A stretch of 64,000 bases of DNA from Neisseria sp. MVDL19-042950 (GTDB lineage Bacteria; Pseudomonadota; Gammaproteobacteria; Burkholderiales; Neisseriaceae): contig NZ_JAUKWH010000006.1 of the NCBI RefSeq assembly GCF_030504625.1, positions 62,001 to 126,000 on the forward strand, written 5' to 3'. Made by a program: the position numbers and the translations under genes. Positions within the stretch are counted from its first letter, which is position 1. Every line of letters starts with the position of its first letter. Positions 1 through 8,997 of this stretch are shown here, one piece after another. Below the pieces are notes generated by a model. The model did not search any database. It was not told the DNA's origin and worked only from the letters and a program-made list of their open reading frames with translations.

Positions 1-1
1 G

Positions 2-1963
2 GCTTTAATCAATGTGTTTGATTTGGAAGCGAAAGTTTTAAGCCAAGCCGAAGTATTCAACTACAAAGGCGAGGTTCAGACAGGCATTGCTTTGCCCGAA
101 GCCTACGCAGGTTTGGACCGCTTCGCCGCCCGCAAGCAAATCGTGGCCGATTTGGAAGCGCAAGGTTTGTTGGTGGAAGTGAAACCGCACACCTTGATGA
201 CCCCGAAAGGCGACCGCACCGGCAGCGTCATCGAGCCGATGCTGACCAGCCAATGGTTTGTGGCGATGAGCGCGAAGCCCAACGGCGGCGAACCGGCTGG
301 CGAGTTTGCCGGTATGAGCTTGGCCGAAAAAGCCAAACACGCGGTGGATTCCGGCCAAGTGAAGTTTATCCCCGAAAACTGGGTCAACACCTACAACCAA
401 TGGATGAACAATATCCAAGATTGGTGTATTTCGCGCCAACTGTGGTGGGGCCATCAGATTCCCGCTTGGTACGATTCAGACGGCCGCGTTTACGTTGCCC
501 GCAATCAGGAAGAGGCGGAAAAACTGGCAGGCAAAAGCGGCTTAACCCGCGACGAAGACGTGCTGGACACTTGGTTCTCGTCTGCAATGGTGCCGTTCTC
601 CACTTTGGGCTGGCCGTCTGAAACCGAAGAATTGAAAGCCTTCTTGCCGAGCAACGTATTGGTAACCGGCTACGAAATCATCTTCTTCTGGGTGGCGCGC
701 ATGATTATGATGACCACCCACTTCACCGGTAAAGTGCCGTTTAAAGACGTGTATATCCACGGTATGGTACGCGACCACGAAGGCAAGAAAATGTCGAAGT
801 CCGAAGGCAACGTGATTGACCCTGTCGACTTAATCGACGGCATCGACCTCGAAAGCCTGCTGGTGAAACGCACCACCGGCCTGCGCCGCCCCGAAAAAGC
901 GCCGCAAGTGAAAAAAGCCACCGAAAAACTGTTTCCCGAAGGCATTCCCGTGTTCGGCACCGACGCATTGCGCTTCACGATGGCGAGCTACGCCAGCCTC
1001 GGCCGCAGCATCAATTTCGATTTCAAACGCGCCGAAGGCTACCGCAATTTCTGCAACAAGCTGTGGAACGCCACCAATTTCGTGTTGATGAACACCGAAG
1101 AGAAAGACTGCGGCCAAGACGAAACCCTGCCGCTGGCGTACAGCTTTGTCGACCAATGGATTATCGGCCGCCTGCAACAAACCGAGGCCGCCGTTGCCGA
1201 AGCATTCGATACCTACCGCTTTGATTTGGCAGCGCAAACGCTGTATGAATTCGTGTGGAACGAATATTGCGACTGGTATATCGAGCTGGCGAAAGTGCAG
1301 CTGCAAACCGGCTGCGAATCCACTCAGCGCGCCACCCGCCGCACTTTGGTGCGCGTGTTGGAAGTGGTGCTGCGCCTGATGCACCCGATTATGCCGTTCA
1401 TTACCGAAGAGCTGTGGCAGGCCGTTGCGCCGCTGGCGAACGCCAAGAAAACCGACAGCATCATGATGGCCGCTTGGCCGCTTGCCGACAACGAAAAAAT
1501 CGTGCCCGCCGCGTTTGAACAAATGGCCGCACTGCAAGACTTAATCGGCGCGGTGCGCAATCTGCGCGGCGAAATGGGCTTGGCACCGAGCGTGAAAGCA
1601 CCGTTGTTTGTCGAAGGCGGCAAAGATTTGGAAGCCTTGCTGAAATATGTGCCGATGATGGCGCGTTTGACCGAAGCCAAGCTGGTCGGCAAACTGCCCG
1701 AAAGCGAAGATGCGCCGGTGGCCGTTTGCCAAAACGCGCGCCTGATGTTGAAAGTGGAAATCGACAAAGCCGCCGAAACTGCCCGCCTGAACAAAGAAGC
1801 CGAGAAGCTGCAAAAAGCGTTGGACAAACTCAACGCCAAACTCAGCAAACCCGGCTACACCGACAAAGCCCCCGCGCATCTGGTCGAAAAAGACCGCGCC
1901 GAGCTGGCCGAGTTGGAAGACAAAATGGCGAAAGTACAAGCGCAACTGGCTAAGTTGAAATAA
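2..1963 (+). CDS. valS: Valine--tRNA ligase, C-terminal two thirds (5' end outside window)
   Basis: Charges tRNA-Val with valine in the cytoplasm. The reading frame is open to the left edge, so the start lies upstream; about 653 residues are present. Visible are the class I signature KMSKS (bases about 790-804, in KKMSKSEGNV), the catalytic-core stretch with DVLDTWFSS, the anticodon-binding domain, and the C-terminal coiled-coil arm made of repeated Lys/Glu/Leu heptads (last 65 residues) that is typical of ValRS and absent from IleRS and LeuRS. The insertion after KMSKS (GLRRPEKAPQ region) is common in proteobacterial ValRS. A DUS hairpin follows the stop codon. Identification is firm. Confidence 0.97.
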   Translation, partial: ALINVFDLEAKVLSQAEVFNYKGEVQTGIALPEAYAGLDRFAARKQIVADLEAQGLLVEVKPHTLMTPKGDRTGSVIEPMLTSQWFVAMSAKPNGGEPAGEFAGMSLAEKAKHAVDSGQVKFIPENWVNTYNQWMNNIQDWCISRQLWWGHQIPAWYDSDGRVYVARNQEEAEKLAGKSGLTRDEDVLDTWFSSAMVPFSTLGWPSETEELKAFLPSNVLVTGYEIIFFWVARMIMMTTHFTGKVPFKDVYIHGMVRDHEGKKMSKSEGNVIDPVDLIDGIDLESLLVKRTTGLRRPEKAPQVKKATEKLFPEGIPVFGTDALRFTMASYASLGRSINFDFKRAEGYRNFCNKLWNATNFVLMNTEEKDCGQDETLPLAYSFVDQWIIGRLQQTEAAVAEAFDTYRFDLAAQTLYEFVWNEYCDWYIELAKVQLQTGCESTQRATRRTLVRVLEVVLRLMHPIMPFITEELWQAVAPLANAKKTDSIMMAAWPLADNEKIVPAAFEQMAALQDLIGAVRNLRGEMGLAPSVKAPLFVEGGKDLEALLKYVPMMARLTEAKLVGKLPESEDAPVAVCQNARLMLKVEIDKAAETARLNKEAEKLQKALDKLNAKLSKPGYTDKAPAHLVEKDRAELAELEDKMAKVQAQLAKLK

Positions 1964-1981
1964 AAGCCGGTGTTTAAAAAG

Positions 1982-2033
1982 AGGCCGTCTGAAATTTTTA
2001 GCGAAGCTCACCTAGTTCGCTTTCAGACGGCCT
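1982..2033 (+). terminator. DUS inverted-pair hairpin after valS
   Basis: AGGCCGTCTGAAA and its reverse complement flank a loop that itself contains GCGAA/TTCGC, followed by TTTCTTTT. It is placed as a rho-independent terminator for valS and doubles as uptake signal. Confidence 0.8.
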
Positions 2034-2040
2034 TTCTTTT

Positions 2041-2181
2041 ATCGGTTAGCTGACGGCAAATCGCAGACAGTACAAGCAATACGGAACGAATTTTATTGCC
2101 GCTTCAAAGGTTTACAAAATCATTTTCTTTGAACTAAAGCACGGCAACGACGAAGCGGGTTAAGTTTATTGGCTATAAAAG
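2041..2181. repeat. Degenerate Correia-like repeat, copy 1
   Basis: About 140 bases that resemble the interior of neisserial Correia elements: a CGCAGACAGTACAAG block, TACGGAAC, then TCTTTGAACTAAAG and a GGCAACG block, ending in TAAGTTTATTGGCTATA. The same blocks in the same order occur at 34,312-34,458. The left end is too eroded to show clear terminal inverted repeats. It lies between the valS terminator and the 3' end of trpC. Confidence 0.55.
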
Positions 2182-2182
2182 T

Positions 2183-2965
2183 TTAAAACAAAGATTTTAC
2201 CGCTGCTTCGATATCATCCGCGCGCATAAAGGTTTCGCCGATTAGAAACGTGTGTACGCCGTGCTGCCGCATGAATTCCACGTCTTGCTTGCTGCCGATG
2301 CCGCTTTCGGTAACCACGGTTTTGCCGTCGAGCGAGGGCAGCAGGTCGAGCGTTTGTTGCAGCGACACTTCAAACGTGCGCAGGTTGCGGTTGTTCACGC
2401 CCCATAGCGGTGTGGTGAGATTGCGGCATTTTTCCAGCTCGCTTTTATCATGCAGCTCCAGCAACACCGACATGCCGAGCGAGTGGGCGGTACGCTCGAA
2501 TTGTTCGAGCTCTTCGGCTTCCAATGCGGCGGCAATCAGCAGGACGGCATCGGCTCCCCATGCCCGGGCTTGGTAAATCTGATAGTCGTCGATGATGAAA
2601 TCTTTACGCAACACGGGCAGTTCTACGGCGGCTTTTACCTGCTTCAAATATTCGGGCGAACCTTGGAAATATTGTTCGTCGGTCAACACCGACAAGCAGG
2701 CCGCTCCCGCGCGTTGGTAGGCTTGTGCGATTTCTACCGGATGGAAATCCAACCGGATCAAACCTTTCGACGGGCTGGCTTTTTTTACTTCGGCAATTAC
2801 GGCGGGCAAACCGGCGGCATGTTTGGCATGAATCGCGGCGGCAAATCCGCGCGGCGGAGCGGCGGCTTCGGCACGGCGTTTGATTTCCGCAAGGGGAACG
2901 GCGGCTTTGGCGGCGGCCACTTCTTCGGCTTTGGTGGCTAGGATTTTGTTTAGAATGTCGGTCAT
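2183..2965 (-). CDS. trpC: Indole-3-glycerol phosphate synthase
   Basis: Converts carboxyphenylaminodeoxyribulose phosphate into indole-3-glycerol phosphate in tryptophan synthesis. The 260-residue protein has full family length and is a single TIM barrel. Recognisable are the N-terminal helix ([12 protein letters not shown]), KKASPSKG at residues 61-68 with a catalytic lysine, the [10 protein letters not shown] strand near 190 and ESGIGS near 220, which bind phosphate. It stands alone, not in a trp operon, which is usual in Neisseria. The start ATG at 2965 gives the expected N-terminus. Unlike E. coli it is not fused to TrpF. Confidence 0.97.
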   Translation of the reverse strand: MTDILNKILATKAEEVAAAKAAVPLAEIKRRAEAAAPPRGFAAAIHAKHAAGLPAVIAEVKKASPSKGLIRLDFHPVEIAQAYQRAGAACLSVLTDEQYFQGSPEYLKQVKAAVELPVLRKDFIIDDYQIYQARAWGADAVLLIAAALEAEELEQFERTAHSLGMSVLLELHDKSELEKCRNLTTPLWGVNNRNLRTFEVSLQQTLDLLPSLDGKTVVTESGIGSKQDVEFMRQHGVHTFLIGETFMRADDIEAAVKSLF

Positions 2966-3320
2966 GACGGGCTTTCGAATGTAGACGCGGTTAAATATTT
3001 TTGAACTATGGAAGTATAAAGATAAGGCCGTCTGAAAACAATTCAGACGGTCTAAACCATCGGCAAAATGCTCGGACAGTGATGCGGTTCAAGGCTTGGC
3101 GGCAAGCGGGCCGAAGCCGGGCAAGTGTGGCAGCGGAGTGCAACGGGAAATGGCTTCGGCTTGTAAACAAGGAGGCGGCCGCTTTAACGGAGCAAGCCGA
3201 ATGTCTGCCCAAAGAGAGGCGGCGGCCATTTTTACCCGAGCACCGGCCAGTTTATCGGCTATAATCGGTTTTTTCTACCGCATTCAGACGGCCTGAATGC
3301 TTCTTCACAAAGAAAGTGCC
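2966..3320. other. Intergenic region between divergent trpC and the rlmL-like gene
   Basis: No gene is supported. A DUS inverted pair lies at 3025-3053, on the promoter side of trpC. The middle is purine- and G-rich and contains a nine-base perfect inverted repeat (TTCGGCTTG at 3155-3163, CAAGCCGAA at 3193-3201) around a GCGGCCGC palindrome. A TATAAT at 3260-3265 is a plausible -10 box for the rightward gene. Short open frames here lack ribosome sites and recognisable sequence. Confidence 0.5.
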
Positions 3321-4463
3321 ATGACCCAATATTCCCTGTTTATTACCTGCCCGCGCGGTTTGGAAACCGTACTGTCCGAAGAATTGGCCGCACAAGGCTG
3401 CACGCAGATTGAAGCGACCGACGGCGGCGTTGCCTGCAAAGGCACGTTGGAACACGTTTACCGCGTCAACCTTCATTCGCGCACCTCCAGCCGCGTGCTG
3501 CTGCAACTGACCAAAGGCAGCTACCGCGACGAAAACGACATCTACAAACTCGCCCGCAATATCCGTTGGACAAACTGGTTTGCGCTGGAACAGACCTTCA
3601 AAGTGAAAGTAGAAGGCAAGCGCGCGCGGGTGAAGAGCCTTGATTTTGTCGGCCTGACAATCAAAGATGCCCTGTGCGACGCGTTCCGCGAAGCCTGCAA
3701 CGCCCGCCCGAGCGTGGGCAAAGTGCAGCCCGACGTACGCATTCACGCCTTTATCAACGACAAAACCGTGCAGATTTTTATCGACACCAGCGGCGAAGCC
3801 TTGTTCAAACGCGGCTACCGCCAAGAAACCGGCGAAGCGCCGTTGCGCGAAAATCTGGCCGCCGGTTTGCTGCTGCTGGCCGGTTACGACGGCACGCAGC
3901 CGTTTCAAGACCCGTTTTGCGGCAGCGGCACGATTGCCATCGAAGCGGCATGGATTGCCACCCGCCGCGCCCCCGGCCTGATGCGCCGTTTCGGATTTGA
4001 AAAACTGCAAGGGTTCGATAAAACGTTGTGGGAAAAAATCCGCCGCGAAGCCGAGCAGCAAATCCAGTTTCAGACGGCCTCTGCCATAGGCGGCAGCGAC
4101 AACGACCGCCACATGATACGGACTGCGATTGCCAACGCGCAGGCGGCGGAAGTGGACGACATCATCCGCTGGGAAGTGAAAGACGCGCAATCCGTGCGCC
4201 CCAACGGTGAAAACGGCATCATGATTTCCAACCCGCCCTACGGCGTGCGCTTGGCCGAAGTGCAGGCATTGCAGGCTTTGTATCCGCAACTGGGCACTTG
4301 GCTGAAGCAGCATTACGCAGGCTGGCTGGTGGGCATGTTCACCGGCGACCGCGACATGCCGAAGTTCATGCGCCTTTCGCCCAAACGCAAAGTGCCGCTG
4401 TATAACGGCAATCTGGATTGCAGATTGTTTTTGATGGATATGGTGCAAGGCTCGAACCGTTAA
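3321..4463 (+). CDS. rlmL: THUMP-domain class I RNA methyltransferase (RlmL N-terminal-type, 23S rRNA m2G2445)
   Basis: Probably methylates N2 of a guanine in 23S rRNA (G2445 in E. coli) using S-adenosylmethionine. The 380-residue protein has an N-terminal ferredoxin-like and THUMP RNA-binding part (residues about 1-160), then a Rossmann methyltransferase with PFCGSGT (SAM loop) and the catalytic NPPYG motif for exocyclic amines. It is the stand-alone form: the C-terminal RlmK half found in E. coli RlmL is absent. I chose ATG 3321 because AAAGAAAG precedes it at normal spacing; an in-frame ATG at 3297 lacks one. The specific target base is inferred from the family. Confidence 0.85.
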   Translation: MTQYSLFITCPRGLETVLSEELAAQGCTQIEATDGGVACKGTLEHVYRVNLHSRTSSRVLLQLTKGSYRDENDIYKLARNIRWTNWFALEQTFKVKVEGKRARVKSLDFVGLTIKDALCDAFREACNARPSVGKVQPDVRIHAFINDKTVQIFIDTSGEALFKRGYRQETGEAPLRENLAAGLLLLAGYDGTQPFQDPFCGSGTIAIEAAWIATRRAPGLMRRFGFEKLQGFDKTLWEKIRREAEQQIQFQTASAIGGSDNDRHMIRTAIANAQAAEVDDIIRWEVKDAQSVRPNGENGIMISNPPYGVRLAEVQALQALYPQLGTWLKQHYAGWLVGMFTGDRDMPKFMRLSPKRKVPLYNGNLDCRLFLMDMVQGSNR

Positions 4464-4482
4464 GCGGCTCGGAAGAAGATAA

Positions 4483-4520
4483 GAGGCCGTCTGAAAGCAT
4501 GGTTGTTTTCAGACGGCCTC
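4483..4520. terminator. DUS inverted-pair hairpin between convergent genes
   Basis: GAGGCCGTCTGAAA and TTTCAGACGGCCTC separated by ten bases, with T-rich flanks. It can serve the rightward methyltransferase gene and the leftward AsmA gene. Confidence 0.8.
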
Positions 4521-4541
4521 TTTGGTTTGTTTAATCTCAAA

Positions 4542-6665
4542 TCAGCGCGGATTCAGCCATTGCCATTGCTCTTTCAGCGTCTCGGCCAAGGCGCGTTGTT
4601 TTTCTTCGGGCGTGTTTAGGCCGGAAGTCAGGCGGTTGAAGTCGATGGTAACGGAAGGGTTGCTTAACGGCCCGCTGATTTTAAGCGGCACGGGTTTGGC
4701 TTCGGGATTGCGGGTGTTGCTTATCAATACGTTTTCCGACACGGTTTGGGTATTGAGGTCGGTTTGCCCGTTGCTGCTGATTTTCAGGCCGTCGGATAAG
4801 AATTCCGCATTGATGTGGCTGCCGATGCCGTTGCGGATATCGCTGGTTAATGAAAATTGGCGGAACGGGGTTTGCACATTGCGGCCGTTGCCGCCGATGG
4901 CGGTGTTGTTGCGCACGCTTTGCAGAATGTTGTTCATGTCCACGCCCATCCATGCGCCGTTGGAAACGTTCAGTTGCAGGCTGCCGTTAAGGGCTTTGGT
5001 CAGGCTGCGGCGGTCGTTTCCTTGCGACGTAAGGTCGATGACGGCATCGCCGGTGCCGCTGATGCTGTGGTAGCCGAGCAAATCTTGCAGCAGCGGGCGG
5101 ATTTGCACGCCTTGTGCGTTTTGTTGCAGATGGTAGGCGGGCGGATTGGTGTTGGCGATGCTGATGCCGCCTTCGGTGGTGCCGCCGTACAAGCCGGCGC
5201 GGAAATGGGTAAGGGCGATGCGGCGGCTGTCGGCATAAAGCAGCGTTTGCAGGTCGCTAACTTGCAGATTGGGCATGGCGAGGCTGCCGATTTTGATGTC
5301 TGCTTCGATATCGGGAATCTGGCGGCGGTTGAGCAGGGCGGGGTAGAGGTTGCCCGCCTGTGCCTGAAAGTCGCTCCAATAGGGGGCGAGAGCCAGTTTT
5401 TGCAGATTGAGTTTGGCCGTGAGTTTGGCAGGGTCTTCTCCCGCGGCCGTGTAAGCGGCCGAGAAAGTAACCGGCTGGCGGTCGAACAGCCCTTTCAACT
5501 CGGTTGTCCAATTGCGGTTGTTCACTAAAGAGAAACTGCCGTTCAAACGGCTGATCAGGCGCGAATTGGGGGCGGACTTGGTGTTGTCGAGATGGCTGGT
5601 GATTAGGAGGTTTTCCGATTGCAACAGCTTGTTTTTCTGCCAGATCAGCGGGCCGGAAATATTGAAAGTGGCTTGTCGGGTGTCGGTGCGGTAGCTGCCG
5701 TTGAGTTCGATTTCGCTGGCGGTGGCGATGCCGGGGCGCAGGCTGGCGCGGGCAAGGGAGAGCGAACCGTCCCAGTGGTTGTGCCCTTCGCCGGCGGTGA
5801 ATACGCCGCTCAATTTGCTGACGGTAAGATGATTGGTTTTCCAAAGCAGCAGCGGGCTGCGGGCGGTAAGGTGCAACTGCTGCCACGAGCTGTCGGCGCG
5901 CAGGTTGAGGTTGCGCGTGTATAAAGTATCGGCTTGCGGCTGCCAAACCAAATCCGCCGTGGCCGCTACGGTGGCTGTTTCGCCGTTAACGGGAGCTTGG
6001 GCTTCAAAATTCAGCGCGGGCAGTTCCCATTGTTTACCGTTGCGGCGCAGTGTGCCGTTGCTTTTCCACGAAGCGGTTTCGGTCGGAGCGCGGCTGACGG
6101 TGCCTTCGGAATGGAAAATGCGGCTGTTTTCGTTTTCGTCTCCCATGTTCAAACCGAATTGCCGGACGTGATAGCTGTCGTCGGGCAGGTTGATGTTCAG
6201 ACGGCTGTTTTCCACAATCAGGCGGTTGACTTCAACGGGTTTGCCCGGTTTTTTCCATAAATCTTGCAGGCTCCAACTGCCGTCGCTTCGGCGCGTGATT
6301 TCGGCATCGGCTTCTTTAACAACCCATTTTTCGATAATGGGGGAGTTGTTCCACAGGCCGCTCCACGCGAGGCCGATGCTCATTTCTTCGATGTGCACGG
6401 CGGATGCGCTGCTGTCGGGCTTGCTGAGTACGATATCGCGTAACACGATGGTCGGGCGGGGCAGCCAGTTGCGGCCTATTTTGTCGCTGAAGCGGATGGA
6501 GCGCCCCGTGTCGGCCACCGATTCGTCGGCCAGCGCATGAATGCGTTCGCTGCTGAATACATACAGCAGCGAAGCGTAAAAACCGAATATCAGCAATATG
6601 GTAATGAAACCGCCGAATACGATGAATCTCAGCCAGAATTTTCCGGAGCGGGGCAGGCAAATCAT
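4542..6665 (-). CDS. AsmA family protein
   Basis: Inner-membrane-anchored protein of the AsmA/YhdP-like bridge family, whose members help move phospholipid between membranes and influence outer-membrane assembly. The 707 residues begin with one transmembrane segment (residues about 10-32, FIVFGGFITILLIFGFYASLLYV), then a long periplasmic beta-rich region. The C-terminal AsmA signature is visible in the last 150 residues, including the DLTSQGNDRRSLTKALNGSLQL stretch split here as DLTSQGNDRRS and LNGSLQL. Start taken at MICLPRSG; an in-frame ATG 13 codons upstream is possible. The family assignment is good; the exact role in this organism is not known. Confidence 0.85.
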   Translation of the reverse strand: MICLPRSGKFWLRFIVFGGFITILLIFGFYASLLYVFSSERIHALADESVADTGRSIRFSDKIGRNWLPRPTIVLRDIVLSKPDSSASAVHIEEMSIGLAWSGLWNNSPIIEKWVVKEADAEITRRSDGSWSLQDLWKKPGKPVEVNRLIVENSRLNINLPDDSYHVRQFGLNMGDENENSRIFHSEGTVSRAPTETASWKSNGTLRRNGKQWELPALNFEAQAPVNGETATVAATADLVWQPQADTLYTRNLNLRADSSWQQLHLTARSPLLLWKTNHLTVSKLSGVFTAGEGHNHWDGSLSLARASLRPGIATASEIELNGSYRTDTRQATFNISGPLIWQKNKLLQSENLLITSHLDNTKSAPNSRLISRLNGSFSLVNNRNWTTELKGLFDRQPVTFSAAYTAAGEDPAKLTAKLNLQKLALAPYWSDFQAQAGNLYPALLNRRQIPDIEADIKIGSLAMPNLQVSDLQTLLYADSRRIALTHFRAGLYGGTTEGGISIANTNPPAYHLQQNAQGVQIRPLLQDLLGYHSISGTGDAVIDLTSQGNDRRSLTKALNGSLQLNVSNGAWMGVDMNNILQSVRNNTAIGGNGRNVQTPFRQFSLTSDIRNGIGSHINAEFLSDGLKISSNGQTDLNTQTVSENVLISNTRNPEAKPVPLKISGPLSNPSVTIDFNRLTSGLNTPEEKQRALAETLKEQWQWLNPR

Positions 6666-6784
6666 GATGAAAGAATAAAAACGGATTGTCGAAGTATAGC
6701 ACACAGGCCGTCAGAACAAGTGCTTTGTTGGCGTATGTGGATGATTATTGCTACTATTCGGTCAGGCCAATCAGGGAGATTCAG

Positions 6785-7669
6785 ATGATTATCGTGATGC
6801 AGAAACAGGCTTCCGCCGAAGCGGTACAATGTGTGGTGGCATTTATCCGCAGCCGCGGGTTGCAGGAGCATGTTTCCAAAGGCGAGGAGCGTACTATTAT
6901 CGGTGCGGTGGGCGACGAGCGCGTGTTCCATCCCAACGAATTGGAACGGCTGCCATTTGTGGAGCGGGCCATCCGCGTGTTGAACGAATGGCGCATCATC
7001 AGCCGTGAAACCCAGCCCGAAAACAGCATCATCACGGTGCGCGGTGTGGCGTTCGGCGGAGAAAAAATGCTGGATATTACCGCCGATGGCAACCGTGCGG
7101 GTATGGCCGATGCGGTGTTCGCCGATCCTTTCTATTTGCCTTCGCGCCCTTATGCCGACACCGACCGGAGCAGCGAAAAGGAACAAATCCGCACCATGCA
7201 GGCCGAAGTGCAACGCCATCATGCCGCCGGCAAACCCGTGATCGTGCGGGTGCGCGATGTCCGCCAGATCTCACCTGCTCTGGATGCCGAGGCCGATGTC
7301 CTCTATTTGGGGGGAGAACTGATGAGCAACCGCGCCCTTCAAGACGAAGTAGGCCGTCTGAATACTCCCGTCGTGTTGTGTAAAGACAAGCACCACCGTG
7401 CCGACGAGTGGCTGGTGGCAGCGGAACATATCGCTTTGCGCGGCAACCACCACATTATCCTCGGCGAAGCGGGCACACTCAGTTTCGAACCGGAGCACCC
7501 CTACCGTTTGGATGTCGATGCCGTGGTGCGTGTGCGCAAGGTGAGCCATCTGCCCGTTGTCGCCAACATTACCCGTTTGTGGCATGGCGACATGCCTCAG
7601 GAAATCTTATACAAACTTGCTGCGGCGGCCGGTGTAAACGGCGTGATCAACAGCTTGCAGCAGGATTAG
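6785..7669 (+). CDS. DAHP-synthase-like protein lacking catalytic motifs
   Basis: The first 90 residues match the ferredoxin-like regulatory domain of type I-beta DAHP synthases (MIIVMQKQAS, SKGEERTIIGAVGD, VERAIRVL, then ISRETQPENSII). The last 90 follow the same family's barrel (RADEWLVAAEHIALRGN, KVSHLPVVANI). However the substrate-binding motifs IAGPCSVE and KPRTSP are missing, the middle is shortened, and the metal-binding DPSH is replaced by NITR. I infer that it does not make DAHP and may be regulatory or have a new function. ATG 6785 is preceded by AGGGAG. It stands alone between the AsmA gene and rraA. The frame is intact over 294 residues, so it is not an ordinary decayed pseudogene. 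Confidence 0.75.
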   Translation: MIIVMQKQASAEAVQCVVAFIRSRGLQEHVSKGEERTIIGAVGDERVFHPNELERLPFVERAIRVLNEWRIISRETQPENSIITVRGVAFGGEKMLDITADGNRAGMADAVFADPFYLPSRPYADTDRSSEKEQIRTMQAEVQRHHAAGKPVIVRVRDVRQISPALDAEADVLYLGGELMSNRALQDEVGRLNTPVVLCKDKHHRADEWLVAAEHIALRGNHHIILGEAGTLSFEPEHPYRLDVDAVVRVRKVSHLPVVANITRLWHGDMPQEILYKLAAAAGVNGVINSLQQD

Positions 7670-7685
7670 AGCCGGAAATTCCGAA

Positions 7686-7719
7686 GAGGCCGTCTGAAAA
7701 AGGATATTCAGACGGCCTC
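7686..7719 (+). terminator. DUS inverted-pair hairpin after the DAHP-synthase-like gene
   Basis: GAGGCCGTCTGAA and TTCAGACGGCCTC with an eight-base loop, 16 bases after the stop codon. A second pair in the opposite arrangement sits at 7780-7822, closer to rraA. Confidence 0.75.
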
Positions 7720-7854
7720 GTACATATGGCAAAGCCATCGGCCGCTTTTCCGTTTCCGCAAATGATTTATAATGCGTTTCAGACGGCCTCATGCCTTCTA
7801 TAAATATCAGAGGCCGTCTGAAAACGGGATCGCCCCATAACCGAGGAGAGAAAC

Positions 7855-8352
7855 ATGAGCGAGAAATTTTATTTTTCCACCGCCGACTTAATCGACACCG
7901 CCCCCGATACGCCGTCATGCGAAACGCAGTTCCGCCATTTCGGCCGCCGATACAGCTTCTGCGGCAGAATCCGCACGGTTAAATGCGACCGCGACAACGG
8001 TTTGGTCAAGCAGATGATGAATACCCATTCCGACGGCGAAGTGCTGGTGGTGGACGGCGGCGGTTCTTTATACAGCGCATTGATGGGCGACATGATTGCC
8101 GGAGCGGGCGCGGCAAACGGCTGGGCGGGCGCGGTGATTTTCGGCGCGATCCGCGACGGCGAAGCCATCAACACACTTGATTTCGGCGTGAAGGCACTGG
8201 GCACCAATCCGCGCAAAAGCGCGAAAGACGGAGCGGGCCAAGTGGATGCAGCCGTATCGTTCGGCGGCGTAACCTTCACGCCCGGACATTATCTGTACAG
8301 CGATTCGGACGGCATTCTGGTGTCGGAAAAACCGCTGCGGGAAGAGGAATAA
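7855..8352 (+). CDS. rraA: RraA family protein (ribonuclease E regulator-like)
   Basis: RraA binds RNase E and lowers its activity; close relatives are 4-hydroxy-4-methyl-2-oxoglutarate aldolases. The 165-residue length is exactly that of the family. Visible are DTAPDTPSCETQFRHFG near the N-terminus, the VLVVDGGGSLYSALMGD strand-loop, and GAIRDGEAI with the Arg-Asp pair that in the aldolases contacts substrate and metal. A clear GAGGAGA ribosome site precedes ATG 7855. The stop is six bases before the OsmC gene, so the two are probably cotranscribed. RNase E control versus aldolase activity cannot be told from sequence alone. Confidence 0.9.
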   Translation: MSEKFYFSTADLIDTAPDTPSCETQFRHFGRRYSFCGRIRTVKCDRDNGLVKQMMNTHSDGEVLVVDGGGSLYSALMGDMIAGAGAANGWAGAVIFGAIRDGEAINTLDFGVKALGTNPRKSAKDGAGQVDAAVSFGGVTFTPGHYLYSDSDGILVSEKPLREEE

Positions 8353-8358
8353 TCCGAG

Positions 8359-8775
8359 ATGAAAATCACTTCAAAATGGTTGGACAATTCATGCTTTGTG
8401 GCTACCAACGAGGCAGGCCACAGCGTTATTATGGAAGGCATGCCTGTCGAAGGACAGCCCAAACGCGGCCCCAGCCCGATGGAATTGCTGCTGATGGGCG
8501 TGGCGGGCTGTTCCAGTATCGACGTGGTGATGATTGCCGAAAAGCAACGTCAGGACATCACCGACTGCCAAGCCATCGTAACGGCCAAACGCGCCGACGA
8601 AACGCCGCGGGTATTTACGGAAATCCATATCCATTTCAAAGTATTGGGCCGCAACCTGAAAGAAAGCGCGATTGAAAAAGCCGTGCAGATGTCGGCGGAA
8701 AAATATTGTTCGGCCTCGATTATGCTGGGCAAGGCGGTCAAGATAACGCACAGTTTCGAAGTGGCCGAAGGATAA
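8359..8775 (+). CDS. OsmC family protein
   Basis: OsmC/Ohr-fold protein of 138 residues; the family reduces organic hydroperoxides with a pair of cysteines. Present are the central helix with MGVAGCSSIDVVMIAEKQR (first cysteine, about residue 52) and a second cysteine in SAEKYCSASIML (about residue 115), with the spacing seen in YhfA-type OsmC proteins. Located six bases after rraA, so probably in the same transcript. Peroxide reduction is a family inference. Confidence 0.9.
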   Translation: MKITSKWLDNSCFVATNEAGHSVIMEGMPVEGQPKRGPSPMELLLMGVAGCSSIDVVMIAEKQRQDITDCQAIVTAKRADETPRVFTEIHIHFKVLGRNLKESAIEKAVQMSAEKYCSASIMLGKAVKITHSFEVAEG

Positions 8776-8811
8776 AGCCGCTGCGGTTTAGTGCTGTTAT
8801 ATTCTGCAAAA

Positions 8812-8849
8812 GCCGTCTGAAAAAGCGCGAACATCCGCTTTCAGACGGC
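8812..8849 (+). terminator. DUS inverted-pair hairpin after the OsmC gene
   Basis: GCCGTCTGAAAAAGCG and CGCTTTCAGACGGC form a 13-base stem. It ends the rraA-osmC transcript. Confidence 0.75.
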
Positions 8850-8997
8850 AAGTTGCAGCAAAGTCAAGAATAAAATCCGGCAATGGTTTATAATCCGCCC
8901 GCCGGATAAAACCAATTCGTACGGCCGCGATTTCCAGAAAAAAAATGAAGCGGCCGTCCATACGTTTCCAACCCGTAATGCCGGCATGAGAATATCT

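Noticed and set aside
38-1537. Long open frames on the minus strand inside valS
   Set aside because: They are antisense to a clear synthetase gene, have no ribosome sites, and give His/Gln-rich sequence that is typical of shadows of GC-rich genes. The same holds for many antisense frames within dsbD, fabI, ubiB and hisD.
3060-3290. RNase P RNA or tmRNA between trpC and the rlmL-like gene
   Set aside because: The region lacks the conserved cores of both RNAs and is too short for them.
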